A DNA stretch of 24,428 nucleotides from Thermoplasmatota archaeon (GCA_022866015.1 JALHTX010000257.1:1-24428); one strand, 5' to 3'. Positions 8,449-15,123 are shown, numbered from the stretch's first letter. Notes: generated from the sequence alone by a model not told the origin. A program made the numbers and translations.

Positions 8449-9102
8449 TTAATTTAAGAACATTTCAGCAACTTTATCAACTTGATTTTTATGAGAAAGA
8501 ATCGTTACTTTGTCACCAGAAAATAACTGAACAGTATCAGTAGGTATTATAAACTTTTCAGTTCTTTCGATTGCAACAATCAAGCTTTTTTTAGGAAGGC
8601 CAATTTTATTAATGGATTTTCCTGATAGTTTAGAATTAGCTTTAACAGAAATGCGAAAAATCTCTGCAATTTTACCTACATTCATATATTCTTCAATATT
8701 TGGATGTTTAATTGACTTAAATAGGTGTTCAGCCATAATTGTATTAGGATTTTTAACCAGTTTAACACCTTTCTCCATATACATCGGTTTACTTTCATCT
8801 CTGTTAACTACAGATATAAGATTTTTAACACCCATATTTTTTGCAAGGCTGCAGACCATAATATTTACAGCATCATCTTTAGTAGTAGTTACTAGTACAT
8901 CTGCTTTTTTAATTTCTGATTCATCGAGTGTTTCTTCTTGTGTTGCATCTGCATTAATTGCTACTGCATCATATTTTCTTGCAATATTTTCACAAGCTAT
9001 TTGATTTTTGTCTATAACTATTATATTGTGATTTCCGTCTTTAAGGGCAATTTCAGTAAGGCGTTTTCCTATGCCACCAGCTCCAACAATTACAATGTAC
9101 AT
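8449..9102 (-). CDS. trkA: TrkA/KtrA-type potassium transport regulator (RCK_N + RCK_C)
   Basis: The start is ATG 9102, because AGGTG lies 9 nt upstream; an in-frame GTG at 9114 overlaps that ribosome site. The 217-residue product begins with the Rossmann nucleotide site MYIVIVGAGGIG (RCK_N, about 1-125, with the acidic IVIDKN at the end of strand 2). An RCK_C domain (about 135-215) follows, ending VTILSHKNQVDKVAEMF. Such cytosolic subunits bind NAD(H), ATP/ADP or c-di-AMP and gate a TrkH/KtrB channel; no channel gene is in view. The 5' leader contains a hairpin that could compete for the ribosome site. Confidence 0.92.
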   Translation of the reverse strand: MYIVIVGAGGIGKRLTEIALKDGNHNIIVIDKNQIACENIARKYDAVAINADATQEETLDESEIKKADVLVTTTKDDAVNIMVCSLAKNMGVKNLISVVNRDESKPMYMEKGVKLVKNPNTIMAEHLFKSIKHPNIEEYMNVGKIAEIFRISVKANSKLSGKSINKIGLPKKSLIVAIERTEKFIIPTDTVQLFSGDKVTILSHKNQVDKVAEMFLN

Positions 9103-9126
9103 GTTTTTATGCACCTATTGGATTAC

Positions 9127-9141
9127 CCTATTTTTAATAGG
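9127..9141 (-). promoter_or_regulatory. Leader hairpin upstream of trkA with a duplicated AATAGG
   Basis: On the minus strand GCCTATT is followed by AATAGGG and then, a few bases later, by a second AATAGG that forms the trkA ribosome site AATAGGTG. CCTATT can therefore pair with the first copy (perfect 6-bp hairpin, 3-nt loop) or the second (hiding the ribosome site). This could be a translational switch or chance. Confidence 0.3.
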
Positions 9142-9462
9142 CGGTGTAAATTTATAGTAATTATTAAAACTTTTCATTGATTTAACTTTTAACAATTATA
9201 AATTAACTATTGTTGTTGTATTTAGTTTATTTTTTAATGTATATCATTAAAAAAGTTTAGATTTTAAAAAGATTTTAAAAAATATTAATATTTCATATTA
9301 CGAATAATTTTAAATCACATTAATAAATATTCAACATTTATTTTATTAACTAAGTTAAACTAAATAGTTAAAATATTAATTTTTTTATTTAAAAATTATA
9401 AATCGTGATAATTAATATCATAATAACAATGTTAACAAGTAACATATAAAACTAAAATTTAA

Positions 9463-9485
9463 ATGTTAGATAAAATCTAGCATGC
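9463..9485 (+). repeat. Left 23-bp inverted repeat flanking the serine recombinase
   Basis: This 23-bp sequence recurs inverted at 10662-10684 with two mismatches. It is itself a dyad: ATGTTAGAT-AAA-ATCTAGCAT pairs nine bases a side with one mismatch, the form of a serine-recombinase crossover site. In the rest of 9142-9648, I see only AT-rich DNA and one 58-codon frame broken by an in-frame TAG. Confidence 0.55.
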
Positions 9486-9648
9486 TATAATTAGACTAAA
9501 AAATAAAAAAGCGTTAAAAAATCTGAAAGATAGGCAATTCAATGAAAAAATCAAAGCTATTTACAATCTAATATCGGATGATAACAGAAGAAAAATTAAT
9601 CTAAAATGTATGTTTTATATTAAAATTATTAATTAGTTTATAATTAGG

Positions 9649-9682
9649 TATTATCAACTTCGGTCTACCGAAATTGATAATA
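9649..9682. terminator. Strong hairpin downstream of the serine recombinase
   Basis: TATTATCAA-c-TTCGGT (9649-9664) and ACCGAA-a-TTGATAATA (9667-9682) pair along 15 of 16 positions with a tiny loop. It lies about 105 bp past the recombinase stop, between that gene and the left 23-bp repeat. It could be a bidirectional terminator or a recombination/transposition structure. There is no long U-tract on either side. Confidence 0.4.
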
Positions 9683-9786
9683 TAGATGCCTAAATTTTCC
9701 GTTTTTTACACAAAAAGCCCTATTTTTCATTTGAATTTTATAACAATTCATGATTCTCATGATTTTATTCTTAGATAAGTTATTAT

Positions 9787-10623
9787 TTATTCTATAATGA
9801 ATATATTTGACTGGTGAGCAGTTTTAATGTTTTTCTTTTGGATCAATTTTTGTACTTCATTAAAAGAGTTTTTATCAACGATTGGTGGATGGTCACTAGG
9901 ATTCAAATAATCTTCCCAGTGTAAATAACCACAATAAACTGGGTTTTTTAAAATAAGAGATACTGTTTGAATACCCCAGGCTTTATTTAATTTGGTAGGT
10001 ATACTCTTCAAATTAAGTTCTTCAGCAATTTTTTTCATACTTATACCATTAAGATAATTTTGAAAAATATTTTTAACATTTTCAGATTCATTATGATTAA
10101 TTGTTAGTTTTCCATTACTATAATCGTAACCATACGGTATGTTAAAACCTAGCACGCCACCATTTGTTTTGGCTTTTTGTTCCATTCCTACATATACTCG
10201 TTCTCCAATTTGTTCGGATTCAAGTTGTGCTATACGTTGTATTATATCCATTACAAATCTTCCCATGGCTGTTGATGTGTCGAGTGATTCAGTCATTGAG
10301 ACAAATTCTTTTTCTTCTTTTTTTAGGTATTCCATCATCATCATAAAATTTTTGGAATTTCTATGGATTCTATCCATTTTGATTACAAGAAGTGCATCCC
10401 ATTTGCTTATCTCCTCCATCATTCTATTATACGCGGGACGTTTTACGTATCTTCCAGAATATCCATCATCAATATATTCTCCAGCTATTTCCCAATCTCT
10501 TGCTTTACAATAAGATTTTAGTTTTTCTAATTGTGCATCTAATGAGAAACCTTCTTTTGCTTGATCTTCCGTTGATACTCTTGTATAAATTGCGGCTCTA
10601 GTAATTTTATTTTCTGCATCCAT
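9787..10623 (-). CDS. Serine recombinase (resolvase + recombinase domains), C-terminally short
   Basis: I use ATG 10623; the frame is open to a TTG at 10635 but no ribosome site supports it. The 278-residue protein has a resolvase catalytic domain (about 10-150), with nucleophile Ser17 in YTRVSTEDQ and the conserved stretches GYSGRYVKRPAYNRMM and KMDRIHRNSKNF. A Recombinase domain follows (about 160-255; VYCGYLHW, PPIVDKNSFNEVQKLI). Large serine recombinases normally continue with a zinc ribbon and coiled coil to 450-600 residues; both are missing, so it is truncated or a minimal form. It lies between 23-bp inverted repeats. This fits a small mobile or invertible unit inserted between trkA and the SRP19 gene. 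Confidence 0.88.
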   Translation of the reverse strand: MDAENKITRAAIYTRVSTEDQAKEGFSLDAQLEKLKSYCKARDWEIAGEYIDDGYSGRYVKRPAYNRMMEEISKWDALLVIKMDRIHRNSKNFMMMMEYLKKEEKEFVSMTESLDTSTAMGRFVMDIIQRIAQLESEQIGERVYVGMEQKAKTNGGVLGFNIPYGYDYSNGKLTINHNESENVKNIFQNYLNGISMKKIAEELNLKSIPTKLNKAWGIQTVSLILKNPVYCGYLHWEDYLNPSDHPPIVDKNSFNEVQKLIQKKNIKTAHQSNIFIIE

Positions 10624-10661
10624 CCAATATACCAAATTAGTTTTTTAGTTATAATAGTAAC

Positions 10662-10684
10662 GCATGCTAAATATTATCTAACAT
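10662..10684 (-). repeat. Right 23-bp inverted repeat flanking the serine recombinase
   Basis: This is the inverted partner of 9463-9485, 21 of 23 bases identical, beginning GCATGCTAAAT on the plus strand. Weaker similarity continues inside both copies (ATAATTAGACTAAAAAA versus ATTATAACTAAAAAAC). No target duplication is visible outside the pair. Confidence 0.55.
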
Positions 10685-10834
10685 ATATTTTATTCGAACC
10701 AAAGAATGCCAAATATTGTATAGCACGAAATTTAATTTAAAAGTATGATACATGTTAGCATTTAAAATATAGTTTAATGTTTATACTTAACAAATAAACA
10801 TTGTTAATTTACTAAGATGTTAAAGTATACTATT

Positions 10835-10939
10835 TTAATTAACTAACTGCTTTTTTGAATAATAAATAGAAATATCATCAATGATTCCAATTAGACCTAA
10901 ATATAAAATAAAGATAGTTGGATTAATTGTAAAAGAATT
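10835..10939 (-). other. Start-less coding remnant or small membrane protein fragment
   Basis: A 34-codon open stretch downstream of the SRP19 gene encodes a hydrophobic segment (FTINPTIFILYLGLIG) followed by IDDISIYYSKKQLVN. It looks protein-like, but an in-frame TAG lies just before it and there is no ATG, GTG or TTG start. It may be the tail of a decayed gene next to the recombinase insertion, or chance. The rest of 10636-10979 is AT-rich with no other gene. Confidence 0.2.
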
Positions 10940-10979
10940 CTAAATTATTTTTTTTCATCAACATCTTTTATTATAAAAT

Positions 10980-11255
10980 CTATAAAACTTTTGCAATTTG
11001 AATTAAAAGTTTATTTTTAGAATCTTTTTTATCAATGAGTATTCTTCCATCTTGACGCCAAGGTCTTGAAGAATGAAAGCTTTCATTTTCTAAAATCGGA
11101 TTTAAACCAAGTGATTTTGCAGCCTTTAAAATGCTTTCTGTAGAAGGTTTTTCAACTGCGTATTTACCAGGTACTCGTCTACCTTTTAATCTTGAAACTG
11201 TTTTATCAAAATAAACAGGGTATACAACGTATTTTTCTTCTCCTCTGGAAACCAT
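10980..11255 (-). CDS. srp19: Signal recognition particle protein SRP19
   Basis: This 91-residue basic protein binds the tips of helices 6 and 8 of archaeal 7S RNA and prepares it for SRP54, in co-translational targeting to the membrane. The family signature YPVYFDKTVSRLKGRRVP lies at about residues 12-29. The second half has KAAKSLGLNP, SSRPWRQDGRILID and a basic end. Length is normal for archaeal SRP19. It follows the eS8 gene by 23 bp on the same strand and is probably cotranscribed from that promoter. Confidence 0.93.
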   Translation of the reverse strand: MVSRGEEKYVVYPVYFDKTVSRLKGRRVPGKYAVEKPSTESILKAAKSLGLNPILENESFHSSRPWRQDGRILIDKKDSKNKLLIQIAKVL

Positions 11256-11278
11256 AAATCATCACAAAAATAAAAAAA

Positions 11279-11662
11279 TTATTTTGTTAATAGTACTGCA
11301 TTGATAGTTCCACTTTGTCCAGGTCTTGATGTTACTTTTGCTTTTCCAATTTTTGTTTCAATTATTGCACCTTTATTCATTATGTTTCTTCTAACATAAT
11401 GGATATTTGCAGAATTTTCTTTAACAGTAGAAATTTCTGTTTTTGTAGTTTTCTGTGTTTTAGGGTCTAGTACATATGCAATATTTGATGTTTTTACTCT
11501 TGTTTTTCGGTTATTTCCTTTTGTTCTTATTACTTTTAAGCTGTTTGCTCCTATAGTTGTAAGAAGTGATTCTCGACCTATTTCAAATTTTCTTTTACCG
11601 CGTGCATAGCGAGTTCTGCGACCTGTTCTGCTTCTTTTTGCTTTACCTTGCCATAGTGCCAT
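11279..11662 (-). CDS. rps8e: 30S ribosomal protein eS8 (S8e)
   Basis: The 127-residue product starts MALWQGKAKRSRTGRRTRYARGKRKFEIG, the arginine-rich N-terminus of archaeal eS8, and ends with the conserved GKAKVTSRPGQSGTINAVL stretch. It is a small-subunit protein that contacts 16S rRNA. There is no Shine-Dalgarno; TATTTAAA is centred 28 bp upstream of the ATG, so the message is probably leaderless. The left end of the 5.1-kb transposon lies only 46 bp upstream. Confidence 0.95.
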   Translation of the reverse strand: MALWQGKAKRSRTGRRTRYARGKRKFEIGRESLLTTIGANSLKVIRTKGNNRKTRVKTSNIAYVLDPKTQKTTKTEISTVKENSANIHYVRRNIMNKGAIIETKIGKAKVTSRPGQSGTINAVLLTK

Positions 11663-11686
11663 TAAAAACTCGGAATGGAGAAGTAA

Positions 11687-11694
11687 TATTTAAA
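11687..11694 (-). promoter_or_regulatory. TATA box of the eS8-SRP19 operon
   Basis: TTTAAATA on the minus strand is centred about 28 bp upstream of the eS8 ATG, giving a near-zero leader. The transposon target duplication begins 6 bp further upstream, at the place where a BRE would lie, so the insertion may have altered the upstream promoter element. Confidence 0.55.
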
Positions 11695-11699
11695 GAATA

Positions 11700-11707
11700 T
11701 GTTGGTT
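11700..11707. repeat. Left 8-bp target site duplication
   Basis: TGTTGGTT directly precedes the terminal GGTACTGTG. The identical 8 bases follow the right terminus at 16806-16813. IS6-family transposases make 8-bp duplications. Confidence 0.85.
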
Positions 11708-11753
11708 GGTACTGTGTAACGGAGTAGTGGGGAATTGGTAGTGGAGAATTTAG
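11708..11753 (+). repeat. Left terminal inverted repeat
   Basis: It begins GGTACTGTGTAA. Two tandem 14-bp units follow, GTAGTGGGGAATTG and GTAGTGGAGAATTT, and it ends TAG. The tandem units are present in the right end too and are probably transposase-binding repeats. Similarity to the right end fades after position 46. Confidence 0.85.
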
Positions 11754-11788
11754 AGTGATTACTTTATTTTTTCTGGATTATAGTAAAA

Positions 11789-11876
11789 AGGATACGTGGG
11801 GAGGATTACTATCCGTACCCACTTGAACTACCCACGAATACGATGCCAAATATTTTTTTATTTTTTTTCCTCCCCA
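11789..11876. other. Structured noncoding segment inside the left end of the transposon
   Basis: TGGGGAGGA (11797-11805) and TCCTCCCCA (11868-11876) are perfect complements. Inside, GTGGG can also pair with CCCAC at two places (about 11818 and 11831). Alternative stems in an AT-rich background suggest a structured RNA or a protein-binding end region. The stretch 11880-11970 is very AT-rich and shows no gene. Confidence 0.35.
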
Positions 11877-12001
11877 TAAATATTATGAATAATATAAATA
11901 TTATATAATATTTTCTATATAAAATTAACATTTGTTAATAACTTTATTTTGTGTATTTTAGGTTTGCAAACTATTTTAAAAACATATTGTATTGGTTCTT
12001 T

Positions 12002-12069
12002 TTGTCATCCCCGTTTTAGAAACTCATATGTGTCGCCAAAACTCATATGGTTTTTAGCGGGGGTGACAA
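12002..12069 (+). ncRNA. Hairpin with loop antisense to the transposase mRNA start
   Basis: A 12-bp stem (12002-12013 with 12058-12069) encloses a 44-nt loop. On the plus strand one pair is U-G and the rest are Watson-Crick; on the minus strand that pair becomes an A-C mismatch, so the plus-strand RNA folds better. Loop bases 12022-12038 (ACTCATATGTGTCGCCA) are the exact complement of the first codons of the transposase, starting at the second base of its ATG. ACTCATATG then recurs at 12041-12049. TTTTAAAAA at 11974-11982 lies about 27 bp upstream and could be the TATA box. It could instead be the terminator of the minus-strand cargo operon, whose last stop is 10 bp away. Confidence 0.5.
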
Positions 12070-12078
12070 CTAATTACT

Positions 12079-13314
12079 TTATCTTTTAATATCTAAATTA
12101 TTAAGAACTTCAAGCCAACGAGATATGTGTCTATAATGAGTAATAAGATTATGGTCTTCATCCACATGCTCCATTGTTTGAATAATATTCTGGAGTTCTT
12201 GTTTTATTTGATTAATATTGTGGGAATTTAAAAATTGCAATTCTTTTATTTTAGTAAGTAGCAGATGTTCTAATGAGTCCATCAACTCTATTTCTTCTAA
12301 ATCCTCAATTTGACATTTTTCACAATTACATCTTGGATGATTAGTAATAGTTAATAACGAATTTACTTCATCTTTTGGAACATTTGTATGAAATAAGTCT
12401 AAATAATATTGTTCGGGTGCAGGTCCTCCCTCTGTAAATGGATTTCTATATTCTCCATAACCTATTGCAGATGAGAAACCATCTAATATATTAGTTGAAG
12501 AGGCGACCATTGACATGTAACCACCATAAAAATTAATGATGGGTTTATTATTAGATTTTAATTTTCTAAAAAAATCAAAATAATTCGAGAGATAATTTTG
12601 GTCTTCTCTTGTTTCCTTAAAATCTGAAACCCAAACAAAATATCCGTCTACTCCATCAATATTATATTTTGTAACTAAATTATTTATGAAATCATCACGA
12701 TGAATTAAATCTTTATAAATTGCTATCACAGGGAATATTTTTTCATCTTTATTTTTTAATTGAATTGCCTTTTTAACAAATTCAACATTCATAGTCAACC
12801 ATTCATCATTTATACTTTTCATTATAATATCGTATGGCGGTATTAGAATCAATGGAGTTGACTGTGGTAAATCTTCAAAAATTTTAAGGTCCCCGCTTTC
12901 CTCCGAAACTCTTGTTCTTTGATAAGATAATACTTTATTTACATAGTTTTTTAATATTTTTTCATCTTCAAAATGTTCTGGTTCTATTCTAATTGCAGGT
13001 CTCTCTGAAAGAAACTCGTTTTCATCCTCATCTTCGTTTAATTCTTTGATTTCAATTATTCCATCATAAAATTTTGTAAAAAGTTTTGGATACCATCTTT
13101 TATTTGAAAATAGTTGAAGTGAATTATAAGTAGAAAATTTATAAGTTACAGGGTCAATGATAAATGGTTTTTTTACTGTTGAAAGAAATCTTGAAGTTGC
13201 GCCAGCAAATGATTCTAAAACATGAGCATCAACAATTATCCCTGCAAAATTATCTTTATATCTATTTATAAGAGGTCTTTCTCGCATAATGTTAAATCGC
13301 ATATACCAATCCAT
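12079..13314 (-). CDS. tRNA-guanine-transglycosylase-like (DpdA-like) zinc protein, transposon cargo
   Basis: I use ATG 13314 because GGAGGT lies 5 nt upstream; the frame opens at ATG 13329 inside that ribosome site. The 411-residue product looks like a TIM barrel with alternating hydrophobic strands (PFIIDPVTYKF, LILIPPYD, GVDGYFVWVSDF, PIINFYGGYMSMV, IGYGEYR). It ends with a zinc-site pattern, CNCEKC and then EHLLLTKIKELQFLNSHN. That matches the C-x-C-x2-C...HL...E...L..HN ending of tRNA-guanine transglycosylases and their DNA-modifying relatives (DpdA), with about six extra residues before the last His. TGT enzymes swap guanine for a 7-deazaguanine precursor. Whether this one is catalytic is unclear, and no 7-deazaguanine synthesis genes are nearby. 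It is last in the cargo operon. Confidence 0.55.
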   Translation of the reverse strand: MDWYMRFNIMRERPLINRYKDNFAGIIVDAHVLESFAGATSRFLSTVKKPFIIDPVTYKFSTYNSLQLFSNKRWYPKLFTKFYDGIIEIKELNEDEDENEFLSERPAIRIEPEHFEDEKILKNYVNKVLSYQRTRVSEESGDLKIFEDLPQSTPLILIPPYDIIMKSINDEWLTMNVEFVKKAIQLKNKDEKIFPVIAIYKDLIHRDDFINNLVTKYNIDGVDGYFVWVSDFKETREDQNYLSNYFDFFRKLKSNNKPIINFYGGYMSMVASSTNILDGFSSAIGYGEYRNPFTEGGPAPEQYYLDLFHTNVPKDEVNSLLTITNHPRCNCEKCQIEDLEEIELMDSLEHLLLTKIKELQFLNSHNINQIKQELQNIIQTMEHVDEDHNLITHYRHISRWLEVLNNLDIKR

Positions 13315-13334
13315 ATTAGACCTCCACATTATTT

Positions 13335-13739
13335 TTAATCCAAATTATCCAATAAATTATTAATAATCCGCTCTTTTCTTGATGGTATTAATAAATTAGA
13401 TTTCTTAGCCTTTTTTATTATTTTCGCTTTACTATTAACGCTCATCACCCCAATACTATATTTATTTATTGTTGAACAATTTAAAAATTCATCAGATATG
13501 TGTTTTTCATATATTGCAATATAAACTTTATCGACACAAGATAATCGTGTAAATGCTTGATATAAAACTTTTTTTCTATCCTTTACTTTTGCTTCAATCG
13601 CAATTAATTCAATATTTCTTTTTTTATGATAATTTTTATTTAAACATAATACATCAATTTTTTTTCGTGAATTTAGAAGAGGGACTTCATAACTAACAAT
13701 ATAATTTTTTTCAAACTGTGAACCAATTAAAGAATACAT
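13335..13739 (-). CDS. PD-(D/E)XK nuclease-like protein, transposon cargo
   Basis: With ATG 13739 the product has 134 residues; GTG 13763 and TTG 13778 are in-frame alternatives that overlap the upstream gene. It shows the restriction-endonuclease pattern: an N-terminal helix and strand (YIVSYEVPLL), RKKIDVLCL with the metal-binding Asp (residue 29), IELIAIEAKVKD with E-x-K (49-51), and a helix with Gln (LYQAFTRLS), followed by VDKVYIAI. This fold cuts DNA or RNA with Mg2+. At this size it lacks a separate DNA-recognition domain and may rely on its neighbours. Its start lies 8 nt past the stop of the membrane-protein gene, so the two are probably translationally coupled. It is a possible toxin or defence effector. 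Confidence 0.6.
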   Translation of the reverse strand: MYSLIGSQFEKNYIVSYEVPLLNSRKKIDVLCLNKNYHKKRNIELIAIEAKVKDRKKVLYQAFTRLSCVDKVYIAIYEKHISDEFLNCSTINKYSIGVMSVNSKAKIIKKAKKSNLLIPSRKERIINNLLDNLD

Positions 13740-13746
13740 TTCCTGT

Positions 13747-14295
13747 TCAAGAATTGTTATCACCTTCTGAAGAATCAACAGGTATCTTAAATGAAATAAA
13801 TCCCATAAGATTTTCTACTTTTTCTTCAAGTTTTTCACATAATTTTGTTTTATAATATATAGAAATAATAATAAAAATAATATTTGATATTAATCCTGCA
13901 AAATAAAAAACAGAAATTTCAATTGGTAATAAATCTGTAATTGGCAATAGTGCAACAAAAATTCCAGCAATCATTATGGTAATTTGTATATATTTGACAC
14001 TGCCTTTATTCTTTTCATCTAATATTCTACAAGTTTGGAAAAGATTTACAATATTGAACAAATTTCTAAGTTCTGCATTAATGGTTTCATCACTTACTTG
14101 TTTCTTTCCTTTAATTTTTAATTCTATATTATTAAACCATTCTATAAAATAATTTGTTTTTATCGTTCCTTCGTTGTCATCGAGTATTTTCTTATATTTA
14201 TCATCATATTGTAATAGCCAGTGCAAGCCTGCTCCAAATCCAGTAATAAATATACCGATGGTTGAGATATATCCCCAATATTCAATAAACGTCAA
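13747..14295 (-). CDS. Three-helix membrane protein, transposon cargo
   Basis: The 182-residue product starts at TTG 14295; no other early start exists, and GTGAT precedes it closely. It has a membrane helix at about 8-27 (GYISTIGIFITGFGAGLHWL), a charged cytosolic loop of about 75 residues, then a pair of helices at about 103-122 (IQITIMIAGIFVALLPITDL) and 127-148. A soluble coiled tail (KLCEKLEEKVENL) follows. It lies 10 nt downstream of the Panacea-like gene. I do not recognise the family. Membrane proteins in such operons are often pore-forming or depolarising toxins or membrane anchors of defence complexes; that role here is inference. Confidence 0.6.
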   Translation of the reverse strand: MTFIEYWGYISTIGIFITGFGAGLHWLLQYDDKYKKILDDNEGTIKTNYFIEWFNNIELKIKGKKQVSDETINAELRNLFNIVNLFQTCRILDEKNKGSVKYIQITIMIAGIFVALLPITDLLPIEISVFYFAGLISNIIFIIISIYYKTKLCEKLEEKVENLMGFISFKIPVDSSEGDNNS

Positions 14296-14305
14296 ATTAT
14301 CACTC

Positions 14306-14797
14306 TTAATAAGTTAGAACTTTATGTCTAATCTCAGAATTTATTGTATAACTAGGGTATCTTTGATATACATATGTCAATAAATTTCTTAACGAAAGTT
14401 TATTTTTTTCTTTCTTTAAAGTTTCAATTTTTCCATCTATTTCAGTTAATTGCTTATAAATATTCTTTGGTAAATTTTGATATATTTGATTAACTTTATC
14501 TATTCCTTGTTGTGTTATTTTATAAACTGGGTTTTCACCACTTTTTTCTTTTTTTAAATAACCAAAATCTTCCATTAACAAAACATCATCAAGAACTTCT
14601 CCTGTAAATGGACCATATTTATATGGTTCAAAAAAGTAATATCCCTCTTTAAATGGTGTATCATCCAATATATCATTTCTAATTAAAAACAATAATTTTT
14701 CAAGTTTAGTTCTCCCAATTATGGGTTCACTATTATTTGCCTTTAATAAAGAGAGCAAAAAAATTGCTCTGTGAATTTTTATATTTTTATCTCCCAT
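14306..14797 (-). CDS. Panacea/DUF4065 (SocA)-like antitoxin-type protein, transposon cargo
   Basis: ATG 14797 is chosen because GGAGGT lies 10 nt upstream; a GTG at 14815 opens the frame earlier. The 163-residue product has GRTKLEKLLFLIRND near the N-terminus, YYFFEPYKYGPFTGEVLDDV in the middle and YKITQQGIDKV after it. These match the winged-helix-like order RTKLQKLLY...YGPYS..L...YKLT..G of DUF4065/Panacea proteins. Panacea domains are promiscuous antitoxin modules that neutralise many unrelated toxins, including membrane-active ones and nucleases (established for that family). A helical C-terminus (NKLSLRNLLTYVYQRYP) follows. Gene order, just ahead of a membrane protein and a nuclease, fits an antitoxin role. 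Assignment is from motif memory. Confidence 0.55.
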   Translation of the reverse strand: MGDKNIKIHRAIFLLSLLKANNSEPIIGRTKLEKLLFLIRNDILDDTPFKEGYYFFEPYKYGPFTGEVLDDVLLMEDFGYLKKEKSGENPVYKITQQGIDKVNQIYQNLPKNIYKQLTEIDGKIETLKKEKNKLSLRNLLTYVYQRYPSYTINSEIRHKVLTY

Positions 14798-14856
14798 AGC
14801 TATATCTACCTCCACCTAATATCCTAAATGTTTATTCAGCATAAATATATTCTGTT

Positions 14857-15048
14857 TCATTTTTGTTTCTCCATTAATTCTATTTCTTGTTCCTTAAGTC
14901 GTAGATTTTTTAAAGTTAATAATTTTTCAATCAAAGTATAATTTATGAACTGAGTTGGATTTTTAAAATAATATTTTTTACTTTTTATAATTTCTTCAAT
15001 TTCTTTATGAAGTTCTATATCAATTGATACTGTTTTGTATTTCGACAT
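14857..15048 (-). CDS. Ribbon-helix-helix regulator, transposon cargo
   Basis: The 63-residue product reads as a CopG/Arc-type DNA-binding dimer: a ribbon strand (KTVSIDIEL), helix A (HKEIEEIIKSKK), a turn (YYFKNPTQF) and helix B (INYTLIEKLLTL), then a charged tail. It is the first gene of the minus-strand cargo operon and divergent from the transposase. The 94-bp spacer holds a perfect 12-bp palindrome, so it probably represses its own operon and perhaps the transposase. The start is the ATG at 15048; upstream DNA is nearly all AT. Confidence 0.7.
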   Translation of the reverse strand: MSKYKTVSIDIELHKEIEEIIKSKKYYFKNPTQFINYTLIEKLLTLKNLRLKEQEIELMEKQK

Positions 15049-15076
15049 TTTATCATATATATATGTTATATATAAG

Positions 15077-15088
15077 TGATATATATCA
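15077..15088. promoter_or_regulatory. Palindromic operator candidate between cargo operon and transposase
   Basis: TGATATATATCA is a perfect palindrome in the divergent 94-bp spacer (15049-15142), flanked by a further AT dyad (ATATATATGTTATATATA). RHH repressors bind such short dyads. TA-rich palindromes also arise by chance, so the call rests on position. Confidence 0.4.
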
Positions 15089-15107
15089 ATTATATTTAAA
15101 CATTATC

Positions 15108-15123
15108 CGAAAAGTATTTAAAT
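15108..15123 (+). promoter_or_regulatory. BRE/TATA promoter of the transposase gene
   Basis: CGAAAAG followed by TATTTAAAT (15115-15123) is a good BRE plus TATA. The box centre is 24 bp from the transposase ATG, so the mRNA should be leaderless and start at or next to ATGGCG. That puts the 5' end of the mRNA exactly in the region matched by the 12022-12038 loop. Confidence 0.6.

Noticed and set aside
9463..9636. A 58-codon plus-strand frame with one in-frame TAG at 9478-9480 (possible pyrrolysine or broken gene).
   Set aside because: Its first codons are the recombinase inverted repeat, it is Lys/Ile/Asn-rich as random AT-rich DNA would be, and nothing else in the window points to pyrrolysine use.
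10685..10720. GGTTCGAAT on the minus strand near the recombinase repeat, like a tRNA T-loop and a possible integration target.
   Set aside because: The flanking bases do not form a T stem, and no acceptor or anticodon arm is present.
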